Shown: positions 1-8,527 of the stretch, piece by piece
Position numbering within the stretch: the first letter of the stretch is position 1
Layout: every line of letters begins with the position of its first letter
Origin: CAXXFQ01 sp963674475
GTDB lineage: Bacteria; Planctomycetota; Planctomycetia; Pirellulales; Thermoguttaceae
Assembly (NCBI GenBank): GCA_963674475.2
Contig: CAXXFQ010000024.1
Location: 62,001 to 126,000, forward strand
Direction: 5' to 3'
Length of the DNA: 64,000 bases
Made by a program: the position numbers and the translations under genes
The notes under the pieces: model-generated
What the model saw: the letters and a program-made list of their open reading frames with translations, nothing else
Database searches by the model: none
Told to the model about the DNA's origin: nothing

Positions 1-820
1 AGTCACAACAAATCTAGGTTGCAAAAAAAACAACATGGGGAAAAAGGGGCAAAATTTTCGGGAGATTTTCCGATGGCAGAAGTGCCGCGCGGCGATGAGG
101 AGATGCAATTAAGCCGGTTTTAGCGGGAGTGGCGGTTGTGTGGGTGCTGTAGGGCGGGGATAACCGGGCCCTATTGACGCGAAGAAAGGAGCGACGGCCG
201 GGGCCGTCGCCAGTATTTTTTGAATGAGGAGGGACATTTTGAAAATTGTCCCCCCTCATGCTCCCCTCTCAAAAACTTCTTTGTAGGTGCTACCGCACCG
301 TTGACTAAACCCGCTCCCGTTGGTCGCTGGTATTGATACCAGAGCCAAGCCAAGGACTTTCCACTGGACCACCAGAACAAAGGCAATTCTCATGTTCGAT
401 ACCAGCGACCAGCGGGAGCGGGTTTTATCGTCGGCGTGGCAACGCCGGTCCGGCCGCGGGCCCTGCCCGCCCAACGGGAGCGGGTTTAGTCAACGGTGCG
501 GAAGCACCGGTCCGGCCGCGGCTCCGAGTCGCCGGGATTGCTGCGCAATCCCTCTATTTCGTTTTCATTTGATAGAATCGCCCCGCCAAGGCACCCTCCA
601 CTGAACCACCAGAGCAAAGGCAATTCTCATGCTCGATACCAGCGACCAACGGGAGCGGGTTTTATCGACGGCGTGGTAACGCCGGACAAAAAGCCCCGCC
701 AAGGCACCCTCCACTGAACCACCAGAGCAAAGGCAATTCTCATGCTCGATACCAGCAACCAACGGGAGCGGGTTTTACTCGACGGCGTGGTAACGCCGGT
801 CCGGCCGCGGGCCCTGCCCG
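1..820. repeat. Gene-free region with direct and inverted repeats
   Basis: No credible gene is visible. From about 300 the region is built from a repeated module: an 18-base core (ACCAACGGGAGCGGGTTT or close to it) followed by a short hairpin such as GGCGTGGTAACGCCGG or GTGCGGAAGCACCGG, sometimes then by GCGGGC-CCT-GCCCGC. Cores lie at 307-324 (inverted), 408-425, 470-487, 645-662 and 758-775. Two copies of a unit of about 113 bases (583-694 and 695-805) are nearly identical, and an older copy spans about 345-450. The same module recurs near 37583-37690. Positions 190-282 hold a second, different repeat described separately. Confidence 0.85.
190..282 (-). repeat. Dispersed element, copy 1 (hairpin with 19-base shared core)
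   Basis: The reverse complement of this stretch matches 31690-31786 closely. The shared core is GACAATTTTCAAAATGTCC, which is itself almost palindromic, and it is flanked in both copies by C/T-rich arms, an A-run and a GGCGACGGC-type hairpin. No transposase, terminal repeat or target duplication is visible, so it may be a small non-coding repeat family or a transcribed hairpin. Confidence 0.7.
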
Positions 821-1793
821 CTAAAGAAGTTCGCGGATGAATTTTACTTGGGGTTTGCCTTGTGAGGCGGCGCCGGTGAGTCGTTCGGGTAGGTAGCGGA
901 CCCGTTCTCGCGGGTTGTCGGGCAGTCGGAAGTTGTCCCCTTTTTGGAGGATCGGTCGGAACTCGGAGATCCCGCCGAACGCGCGGCTCCCGGCCGCCTG
1001 ACAGGGGAACCATTGGCCTTTGCCGTCGTTGTCGACGAGATAGAATTCGGCATAGCAGTGGCCGGGGTACCCAGACGGTCCGCGCGGGGACCCCCTTGGC
1101 GCGGCAGATGGCGATAAACAACGAGGCCAGTTCTTCGCAATCGCCCGTCTTGTCACGCAACGCGGCGAGGGCCCCTTTGAGCGGTCCTTTTTTGTACTCG
1201 ACCTCTTCGCGGACCCAGTCGTAGATCGCTTCGATCTGTTCCCAGGCGGTCGGTTCGTCGGCGCCGACTTGCTTGGCCAGCTTCTTGATTTTCCCGTGAC
1301 GCGATTCGATATAAGGGCTTGCGCCTAGGTAGATGCGAAGGTCGCGTCCCAGTTGTTTGGAGGTCGGGATGACGAACTGGTCGGTCTTTTCGGGCGGGAG
1401 TTGGACGTGTCGTTCGATCTCGAGGGTGACGGTCGCGGTCGCTTTCTGGCCGGAGGGCAAGCGGGGGACACTGATGACCATCAGTTTCATGCCCCCTTCG
1501 GCGTTTCTGTAGGAAATTCGGGCGGCGGGGGCGATATCTTCCTCGACGATGGTGACCCGCTGTTCGGGCCAGTTGACAGGCATGGGAACGTACCCTTTGA
1601 TCCCCAGGCACGGCCCGCCGACAGCGGTGAGTTCCATCCCGGCCTTCCAGCTTTGGGTCTGCGCCTGGCCCAGTTCGACGTTGGTCGGATTGGAGGCCTC
1701 TTCTTTGAATTGGCCAAGGGCCGAGCCGGGGAAGCAGGCGATCAACAGGGGGTAAACGATCCAAAGCGGGATACGCACGGTTGCAGACTCCAA
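821..1793 (-). pseudogene. Transglutaminase-like domain protein, frame-shifted
   Basis: The N-terminus has a signal peptide (hydrophobic stretch ending SALG-Q). After about 190 residues comes a transglutaminase-like core: GDCEELASLFIAICRAKG carries the expected catalytic Cys, and GHCYAEF the catalytic His. The two halves are in different reading frames. Near 1072 the coding strand reads GTACCCCGGCCACTGC, and removing one C from the C-run restores R-T-V-W-V-P-G-H-C-Y-A-E-F and an open frame to the TAG at 821-823. The upstream frame instead runs on into the repeats and stops at 627. This is either a real one-base insertion that inactivates the gene or a homopolymer sequencing error. Such exported proteases or transglutaminases are common in planctomycetes; the substrate is unknown. 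Confidence 0.75.
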
Positions 1794-2068
1794 GGAAAGG
1801 GGAGGGGACGTCGAGAGGCCAAATCGGCTTCTTTTATTGTACCCAGCCGCGGTGACGAGAGGGAAACGCTTTTTTGGCGGGCCGGGCCGAGGTGGTTCAA
1901 TATGGCTGAAACAGGCGGTAAAAGCGTTACGAGTCGACCGGAAACCGTCCTTTGATGGGGGTCTTCAGAGGGGTTTTCCAGGGCCATGTGGTTGGGGTAA
2001 AATGAGGGCCTGTCGTATTTTTGTGTTTGATCGTCCTTAATATGATAATTTAATCTTTGGCTCCTGTT

Positions 2069-3475
2069 ATGACTCGTACCGAATCGCCCCTGAAGGGGGC
2101 CGCCTTTCTCCAAGAACAGATTCCCGGACTGAAAGAGCCGTCCGGCCCGCCCGCGACCATGGCCAACGCCAAACGGGCCGCCGACAACGCGCGGGATGTG
2201 GCATCGGAAATCCCGTATTTTCAGTCGTGGCGCGACACGGCCAATCGGGTGAAGCGGTACGCGGTCTCGAATTTGGATAAGCTGCTGGTCGAGTTCGAGC
2301 GGAACCTCAAGGCGCGTGACGTGGAGGTCCTTTGGGCCGTTGACGCCGAAGAGGCCAACCGGCTCGTGTTGGACATTGCGAAAAAGCACGACGTTAAGAA
2401 GGTCGTCAAGGCAAAAACGATGGTCAGCGAGGAGATGGAACTCAACCACGCGCTGGCCGACGCGGGGATCGAAGCGCTCGAGACCGACCTGGGCGAGTAC
2501 CTGGTCCAGTTGGCCGAGCAACGTCCGACCCACATCGTCACGCCCGCGTTGCATTTGTCGGCCGGAGATTGCGGAGAACTTTTCGAGAAGAAACTCGGCG
2601 AGCCGTTCACCGAAGAGCATCAGGCGTTGACGGCCATCGCGAGGAAGCACCTTCGCCAGAAATTCATCGAGGCTGATATGGGGGTCTCGGGCGTGAATTT
2701 CGGGATCGCCGACACCGGGGCGATCAGCATTATCGAAAACGAAGGGAACGCCGGACTGTCGACCTCGGCCCCGCCGGTCCACGTGGCGCTGATGGGGATC
2801 GAGAAGGTGATCCCGAGTATCGACTACCTGCCGCTGTTTTGGAATCTGTTGGCGCGAAGCGGAACGGCCCAAAAGCTGACCTCGTACACCCATCTGATCC
2901 ACGGCCCGACGCCAGGGAAGAAGATGTATCTGATCATTATCGACAACGGGCGGAGCAACGCGGTGGCCGATCCGCCGGCTCGGATGGCGTTGGGGTGTAT
3001 CCGGTGCGGCAACTGTCTGAATAATTGTCCGGTCTATCGACGCGTCGGCGGCTGGGCCTACGGCTGGGTCTATCCGGGGCCAATCGGCTCGATCATCACG
3101 CCGCAACTTTTGGGGTTGAAAACGGCCGGGAAGTTACCGTTCGCGTCGTCGCTATGCGGGGCGTGTAGCGAGGCGTGCCCGGTCAAGATCGACATTCCGC
3201 ACCAGTTGGTCTATTTGCGGAATCGGGCCGCCAACGAGTCGTCGCCCGTCAATAGTCTGGTCGAACGGGTCATGTGGAAGGGCTTTTCGTTTCTGTTTTC
3301 CAGCGGGGCCCGATATCGATTGACGATGTGGGCGGCACGGACGGGGATCCCCTTCTTGAAATTCCTGCCGTGGCACCCGTGGTATCTGGGCGCTTGGACC
3401 CGGGGTCGGGAGTTGCCCAAACCGCCCAAGAGCGGCCCGTTTCGAAAATGGTGGAAAGCTAACGACACCAAGTAG
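2069..3475 (+). CDS. LutB-like lactate-utilisation iron-sulfur protein (LUD domain)
   Basis: About 468 residues. The N-terminal two thirds match the LUD domain (GVNFGIADTGAISI and LSTSAPPVH-like stretches). A ferredoxin-like domain follows with two Cys clusters, CIRCGNCLNNCP near residue 310 and CGACSEACP near 362, expected to bind two [4Fe-4S] clusters. LutB belongs to the LutABC complex that oxidises L-lactate to pyruvate in the cytoplasm. No LutA or LutC lies next to it here, so the partners must be elsewhere or the role differs. An in-frame TTG lies at 2057; the ATG at 2069 is preferred as the first conventional start. Neither has a clear ribosome binding site. Confidence 0.85.
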   Translation: MTRTESPLKGAAFLQEQIPGLKEPSGPPATMANAKRAADNARDVASEIPYFQSWRDTANRVKRYAVSNLDKLLVEFERNLKARDVEVLWAVDAEEANRLVLDIAKKHDVKKVVKAKTMVSEEMELNHALADAGIEALETDLGEYLVQLAEQRPTHIVTPALHLSAGDCGELFEKKLGEPFTEEHQALTAIARKHLRQKFIEADMGVSGVNFGIADTGAISIIENEGNAGLSTSAPPVHVALMGIEKVIPSIDYLPLFWNLLARSGTAQKLTSYTHLIHGPTPGKKMYLIIIDNGRSNAVADPPARMALGCIRCGNCLNNCPVYRRVGGWAYGWVYPGPIGSIITPQLLGLKTAGKLPFASSLCGACSEACPVKIDIPHQLVYLRNRAANESSPVNSLVERVMWKGFSFLFSSGARYRLTMWAARTGIPFLKFLPWHPWYLGAWTRGRELPKPPKSGPFRKWWKANDTK

Positions 3476-3621
3476 CCCGAGCGGAAAAAAACGATCCGGG
3501 CTGTTTCGAATACCTTGCCAACGGCCCTTTTCTTTTTACGATAAAGTCTGGCTTGGCTTATCGACCGTCTCGTTTTGATCTCCACGATGGGGGTAGAAAA
3601 CCCTCGTCTTTTGGGCGGTAG

Positions 3622-5316
3622 TCATTTGTTTTTCGGCTGACTGCGAAGCTGATGCCGCATCAGGTCACGACGGCGTACGATCCCCAAAAAACGGCCCGAT
3701 TCTTTCGACTCGACGACCGGGATGCAGTCGTCTTTGGTCAGGTTGAAACGGTCTTGGATTTCAACAATCGGCGTTTCCGGATAGAAGGTGTACCAAGCGG
3801 CCGTCGTCAGGTCGGCAGCGCGAACCAAGTTCCCCAGTGCCGGATCGAACAACGCGCTGCTAAGATCGCGATACCGGATGACTCCGACCAGTTTCTCTTC
3901 GTCGCCAACGACCGGAAACAGGTTGTCGTGACTGTGTTCGATCACTTGAACCACTTCGTCGAACGTGACGTTATGTCGGATCGGTCGGATGTTCTTCCGC
4001 ATCAATTCGTTGGCGGTCAATTCTTCTTGCGGGCGATCTTTCCACGGATTGCGACCGAGGCCAATCAGGATGCCGTTGCCGATTCGCCGAAGCTGATCGG
4101 GCAGGTCGAAACTGGTGTGGACCACCGCATGGGCCAGGGGGACTTCACCGCCGTGGATGGCCGCCGCGCGGATCAGCAACGGACCGACAATCTCGAACAC
4201 CACTACCGTTCCGAGAACGATCGTTTGGATCGGGTGCCCAAGAGCCGGATCTCGCTCGACAGCGATCGCGGCCAGCGCGATGGCAGCCCCGGCCTGCGAC
4301 CATAACGTGAGCCCCATCCATCGTTGGACCGTCGGTTCCTCGCCCTGATAACGGCGCCCCCCAAGATAGACACCGACGTACTTGCCGACGCCGCGAAGAA
4401 TCAGGTAGGTCACCCCGAGCAGGCCGACTTGGGTGAACGCCTCGAGGTCCAGTTCGACGCCGTGGGTCACGAAGAAAATGATGCACAAAAAGCCGACGGT
4501 TCGCCCACTATCGGCAATCAGTTGACGGCCGTGATAGCTGCTGTTGGCGACCATGGTTCCCATCGCCAGAAACGTCAAAAGATAGGGGACGTTCAGGGCG
4601 TGGCAGATGCCCAAAACGAGAATCGTCGTACTGAGAAAAAGCATCAGTCGAAAATTTTTCGACGTGATCCCGATAAAAAAGCTCACCCACAATCCGGCCA
4701 AAATTCCCAAGACGGCAGAGCCCAAAAGATCGCGGGCCAAGTGCCGTAATTCGACGGCGACCGGGTATTCGAGCTTGCCGTGGAAAAAGTGGATGCCGAC
4801 AAACAACAGTTCGAACAAGACGATCGACGTGAGGTTGTTCAGGGCGACCATCGCGTGGGCATGTTCGGTGATCGGTCCTTCCGATTCGAGTTCCTTGAAA
4901 ACCAAGACGGTCGTCGCCGGAGCGGTCGCCAGGGCCAAGGCGCCCAGCAACAGGGCGATTTCCCAAGACGGGCCGACCAACCAGGTCCCCAACGTCACGA
5001 GAAAGAACGTGACGGCCATTTCCCAAAACGAGTAGTGCAAAACGCGTCGGAAGATTCGACTGACTCGACGCAACTGGAAGTAGGTTCCCAGTTGGAAGAG
5101 GACCAGTGAAATGGCCATTTCGGTCAGCGGTTCGAAGGCGTGGGTGCTTCCGATCGATACCCAATTCAAAACGAACGGGCCGACCGCGACCCCGGCCAGC
5201 AGGTAGGAGGTGACTTTCGGGAGTCGGGCGAAGGTGCCCATTGCGCCAAAGGCCAGGGCGACAAAAAGCATCAGCCCCAGCGCCAGTAAATTCATCGTGG
5301 TCGGATCACCATCCAT
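3622..5316 (-). CDS. Cation/proton antiporter (KefB-type) with C-terminal CBS pair
   Basis: 564 residues. The first 390 or so contain about a dozen hydrophobic segments typical of the CPA2 monovalent cation:proton antiporter family (Kef/NapA-like), so it should exchange K+ or Na+ for H+ across the inner membrane. The C-terminal 150 residues resemble two CBS motifs (the NELMRKNIRPI start and the FLGIVRRRDLMRH end), which usually sense adenosine nucleotides or ionic strength. No TrkA-N (RCK) domain is visible, so gating appears to be through CBS domains. A second in-frame ATG lies at 5295. The CPBP protease gene upstream ends 42 bases before it, so the two may be co-transcribed. Confidence 0.85.
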   Translation of the reverse strand: MDGDPTTMNLLALGLMLFVALAFGAMGTFARLPKVTSYLLAGVAVGPFVLNWVSIGSTHAFEPLTEMAISLVLFQLGTYFQLRRVSRIFRRVLHYSFWEMAVTFFLVTLGTWLVGPSWEIALLLGALALATAPATTVLVFKELESEGPITEHAHAMVALNNLTSIVLFELLFVGIHFFHGKLEYPVAVELRHLARDLLGSAVLGILAGLWVSFFIGITSKNFRLMLFLSTTILVLGICHALNVPYLLTFLAMGTMVANSSYHGRQLIADSGRTVGFLCIIFFVTHGVELDLEAFTQVGLLGVTYLILRGVGKYVGVYLGGRRYQGEEPTVQRWMGLTLWSQAGAAIALAAIAVERDPALGHPIQTIVLGTVVVFEIVGPLLIRAAAIHGGEVPLAHAVVHTSFDLPDQLRRIGNGILIGLGRNPWKDRPQEELTANELMRKNIRPIRHNVTFDEVVQVIEHSHDNLFPVVGDEEKLVGVIRYRDLSSALFDPALGNLVRAADLTTAAWYTFYPETPIVEIQDRFNLTKDDCIPVVESKESGRFLGIVRRRDLMRHQLRSQPKNK

Positions 5317-5358
5317 GTCGAAAGCCTATTTGCCAATAAGTCGAACGTTACCGTTTTC

Positions 5359-6138
5359 TTACAAAAAATACCACTCGCCGCTGTTCCAGGCGTACATTCC
5401 CAAGAGGAAGTTGGTGACCGCGTGGGCGACGACGCAGTCCCAAAAGTTTTTCGTCTTGACCATCAGCCAAGTGACCATCGAAAACCAGACGGCCGCCGCG
5501 ACCATTTCGGCCGGATGCAAGAGAACCGGCGCGATCACGCCAGCCAGGATGGCCGCCGTGTTGACCTTGCCGAACGGGACTTTCCACCAGTCGCGTTCGA
5601 CGAAAAATCGCATCAGGAAACCGCGTAAAAAAGCCTCTTCGATAAACGGAACCACTACGGCCAGCCCGAAGAGCCGAATCCCCCAAAAGGTCCACGCCCC
5701 CCCCGGATGTTCACTCAACGCGTCAAACGGATTGTAGCCGCTACGGGCGCCCATGTCGACCAGTTTGCCCAGGCCCAACGAGCCGAGAACCGTCTGTTCA
5801 AGGTGAAGTTTAACGAGCCCAATCCAGACGAAAACCCCGACGAAGCCGACAATCCAGGACCAGATCGACAGGCGAAAGGGAAAGGATCGATACGCGGGCA
5901 AGACCCAGGCGACGGCGATCATCGTCGCGGCGATCTTGAGCGTATAGATCCACGGGTAATAGTCGTACGGAATCGCCAGCCCGATATCGGCTCCGCCCGG
6001 CCGGTCGGGGGTCGGTTCCAGCGAGGTGCCGATCATGAAGACGACAAACGGCAACAGGAAAACCAAATAGGGCCAATAGCCGGGGTCGCTTGAGGATTTC
6101 CGGCCGTCCGGGTTGGGCTGGTCGTTCGAGGAAGTCAT
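5359..6138 (-). CDS. CPBP / CAAX-type intramembrane metalloprotease
   Basis: About 259 residues with roughly seven hydrophobic segments. Conserved CPBP features are EEAFLRGFLMR (the EExxxR motif), a His in VLLHPAEM, and HAVTNF (the HxxxN motif). The N-terminal half (LPFVVFMIG, YYPWIYTLK) resembles the CAAX prenyl protease-related family that occurs with exosortase systems; this subfamily call is an inference. The start at 6138 was chosen because GGAGG lies about ten bases upstream; the open frame extends to 6348 but the extra N-terminus is polar and unlike the family. Substrate unknown. It lies just upstream of the antiporter gene. Confidence 0.82.
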   Translation of the reverse strand: MTSSNDQPNPDGRKSSSDPGYWPYLVFLLPFVVFMIGTSLEPTPDRPGGADIGLAIPYDYYPWIYTLKIAATMIAVAWVLPAYRSFPFRLSIWSWIVGFVGVFVWIGLVKLHLEQTVLGSLGLGKLVDMGARSGYNPFDALSEHPGGAWTFWGIRLFGLAVVVPFIEEAFLRGFLMRFFVERDWWKVPFGKVNTAAILAGVIAPVLLHPAEMVAAAVWFSMVTWLMVKTKNFWDCVVAHAVTNFLLGMYAWNSGEWYFL

Positions 6139-6471
6139 GAGGTCGCTTTCCTCCGTTTTTGCAAGGGACGGAACGTTACTATTATGCCAATCAAGCCGGA
6201 AAGTCGGGCTCGAAAGCAGACAAAAAAACGTTCCCCAAGCATACCTGATATTTTTTCCCAAGGGGAGTCCCGGCCTCGTTTTCGGGCCAATTCTTTTCCT
6301 TTTTCCGTTTCCCCAAAAGGGTGGCATGATCCTGAGTTTCGGTTTCACTCGTGACGACCGATTTTTTGTCCGTTTTGCCTGCGGCGGGTGACCTATACTA
6401 AGAGTAAGTAATCGGTCAGCCCCCGGCTGGTCGGTCGGGAATTAGAATCGACCCCCTCGGAGAAAACAGAC

Positions 6472-6720
6472 GTGCGATTATTTATGCTTCTTGCGTTTAT
6501 TGTCGTCGTCATGATGTCGATCGGCGTCTTGTCGTTCCACTGGAGCGCGAACACGATGTCGGTCGAGTTCGACAAGCAGAAGGCCCTGGAAGCGACCGGG
6601 AAGGTCATTGAGACCGGGAAAGAGATTACCAGCGGTCTCTCGCAAAGTTTTCAAGAGTCGGAAAAGAAAACCGAATCGGCCGACGAATCGAGCGTCGACA
6701 AACCCGAAACGCAGCAATAG
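6472..6720 (+). CDS. Small single-span membrane protein, unknown function
   Basis: 82 residues from a GTG start (an ATG follows at 6484). Residues 1-20 form one transmembrane helix, and the rest is a polar, charged tail rich in Glu, Lys and Ser (ending DKPETQQ), probably exposed to one side of the membrane. No family recognised. It is monocistronic: a strong hairpin-plus-T-run terminator lies 40 bases downstream. Base composition and codon use resemble the neighbours, supporting a real gene. Function not assignable. Confidence 0.6.
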   Translation: MRLFMLLAFIVVVMMSIGVLSFHWSANTMSVEFDKQKALEATGKVIETGKEITSGLSQSFQESEKKTESADESSVDKPETQQ

Positions 6721-6759
6721 ACCCGTGTGAGATTCGGCCGAGTTATAATCGAAACCAAG

Positions 6760-6803
6760 CGAGGGCGATAGGAAACCCCATGTTCCTGTCGCCCTCGTTT
6801 TTG
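6760..6803 (+). terminator. Rho-independent terminator after the small membrane protein
   Basis: A 13-base stem, CGAGGGCGATAGG paired with CCTGTCGCCCTCG (two G-U pairs), is followed directly by TTTTTG on the plus strand. Confidence 0.8.
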
Positions 6804-6848
6804 TTCTTGGCGGTCGATCGTGTTTTTTCAGCGAAAACGGGGCCGCGT

Positions 6849-8300
6849 TTACTGCTTCTTGGGGAGAATGAAATTCCCCTCGACCAGCGCCGCGTCCGAA
6901 TCGATCCGGAGGGGAAAGCTCACCAGGTTGTCGCGGACCGTGCAACCGTGTCCCCCAACAACGGCAATCGGCGCGTCGGTGTTTTTGGAATCGGGCCGAT
7001 CGTCTCGTACCAGGCAATCCGAAATTCGGCCGTAGACGACCTGATCGAAAAGAATGCCGACCGAATCGTAATCGACCACGGTGCAGCCGGTCACGTTGAC
7101 TCGTCGGCAGCGGTGGAACGCCATCGCCGCCGTCGTGTGCCAGACTTTCTCGACCGTCAGTCCGCTTACGGTCACCTGTCGGCAGTCCTCAAAGACGACC
7201 CCGTTGTGCGTGTGGGTCGCCTTGTAACGCGGGTTGCGTCCCAGGGTGTTGGGCCCGATCGTCACGTTGCGGCTGTCCCGTACGCGAAGGTTGTAAAGGT
7301 ATCCCTTCCAGAGCGAATTGCCCGTCACGACAACATCGACCGCCTTCTGGATATCGATATTCGTTTCGACGTCGCTCATCACGTTGCCCGAAATGGTCAG
7401 GTGGCCCCAGGCCGGCTTTTCCTTGGCGTCGGCACCGATAAAACGAACGTTGGCCGAATTGGGCCCGCCGCTGTGCTGCAACGTGCAACCGGTGATCGTG
7501 ACCTCGGCCGCCGCGCCGGTCTTGCCGTCGTCGCTGTCGATCAGGATATTGACCACGTTCCCTTCGATATCGCAGGTGCCGATATGCAGATTCCGGACGT
7601 TGCCTCGGCGGACGACGATCCCGCCGCCCGGGTTGTAGCTGATATGACTGCCGACAACGTTGATCTGATGGAGGTTGCAGTCGTCCAGGTAAAGGCCGAC
7701 CCGCCGGTTGTGATAGAAGTGGCAATTGCTGACGATGACGTTCCGGTTTCGCGTGACCAGTCGCAACGCGTCGCGCGCCTCGCGAATGGTAACCCGGTCG
7801 ACGATCAGCTTCATCGTGCCGACCGCCTCGATCCCGTCGGCCGACTCGTGCGCGCCGACAATCTCGATTCCCTCGACGATCGGTGTGCGTTGGTTTTCAT
7901 AGACGTTTGGTTTGACCGACGGCGGATCGGCCGACCCTTGGTGGGTCCCGATGATTTTCAACGCCGGTCCGGCTCCGGTCATTCGAAGCGTGGCGGTGCC
8001 GGTGCCGTGGATCGACGTGAAGCCGACCCGGTCCAGGTCGACGGTGATCGGTCGACTGAGGAGATAAACGCCGCGAGGAAAGAGGATATCGCCGGTCTTC
8101 GCGTCGACGGCCCGTTGGATCGCCTCGGTATCGTCGGTCTTTCCGTCGCCGATCGCCCCGAAATCGCGAACCGTTTTCATGGCGAAGGCCGACTTGGCTT
8201 CGGGCTTGGTTTGGGGCGTTTCGGCGGAGAGGGCCGGTTGCGTTGAACTGGTGAACAACAGAATCGAAACGAGGGCAAGGATTGCAAAAGGGCGTCTCAT
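6849..8300 (-). CDS. Exported right-handed parallel beta-helix (pectate-lyase-like) protein
   Basis: 483 residues with a signal peptide (RRPFAILALVSILLF, cleavage near LSA-ET). The segment FGAIGDGKTDDTEAIQRA is the hallmark start of the pectate lyase 3 / GH28-like superfamily, and the rest consists of repeated coils with VTISGN- and ISYNPGGG-type turns (NosD-like). Likely a periplasmic or surface polysaccharide lyase, epimerase or binding protein; catalytic residues cannot be assigned by eye. It is flanked by the terminator at 6760-6803 and by divergent or empty DNA, so probably transcribed alone. Confidence 0.82.
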   Translation of the reverse strand: MRRPFAILALVSILLFTSSTQPALSAETPQTKPEAKSAFAMKTVRDFGAIGDGKTDDTEAIQRAVDAKTGDILFPRGVYLLSRPITVDLDRVGFTSIHGTGTATLRMTGAGPALKIIGTHQGSADPPSVKPNVYENQRTPIVEGIEIVGAHESADGIEAVGTMKLIVDRVTIREARDALRLVTRNRNVIVSNCHFYHNRRVGLYLDDCNLHQINVVGSHISYNPGGGIVVRRGNVRNLHIGTCDIEGNVVNILIDSDDGKTGAAAEVTITGCTLQHSGGPNSANVRFIGADAKEKPAWGHLTISGNVMSDVETNIDIQKAVDVVVTGNSLWKGYLYNLRVRDSRNVTIGPNTLGRNPRYKATHTHNGVVFEDCRQVTVSGLTVEKVWHTTAAMAFHRCRRVNVTGCTVVDYDSVGILFDQVVYGRISDCLVRDDRPDSKNTDAPIAVVGGHGCTVRDNLVSFPLRIDSDAALVEGNFILPKKQ

Positions 8301-8393
8301 CGGCGGGATCTCAGAGAGAGGGTGGGTAAGGATGGTTTTTACAACAATGAACCTATCCTAAAAGATCCGAGCCAAAAATGCAAGAAATGAAAA

Positions 8394-8440
8394 AACGTCC
8401 TTACCCGTTTTCACAGGCAAGGACGCCGTTTTGTCAAACT
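8394..8440 (-). terminator. Terminator after glgX
   Basis: On the minus strand GGCGTCCTTGCC pairs with GGTAAGGACG (one G-U pair), followed by TTTTTTCATTTC. It lies about 90 bases downstream of the glgX stop codon. Confidence 0.75.
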
Positions 8441-8527
8441 CGGAGGATTGACACATGAGCTGACGTTCTTGGTTACGCAGGCCGGAGCCGATCGGTTCGG
8501 TCCTTTTTGGCTAAACCAATCGGGGGG

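Noticed and set aside
1..259. Small ORF at the left end and its twin at 31707
   Set aside because: They translate the dispersed repeat and share no other protein features; a repeat explains the similarity.
300..805. Repeat array resembling a CRISPR
   Set aside because: Units are of unequal length, spacers are themselves repeated, and one copy is inverted; no cas gene is near.
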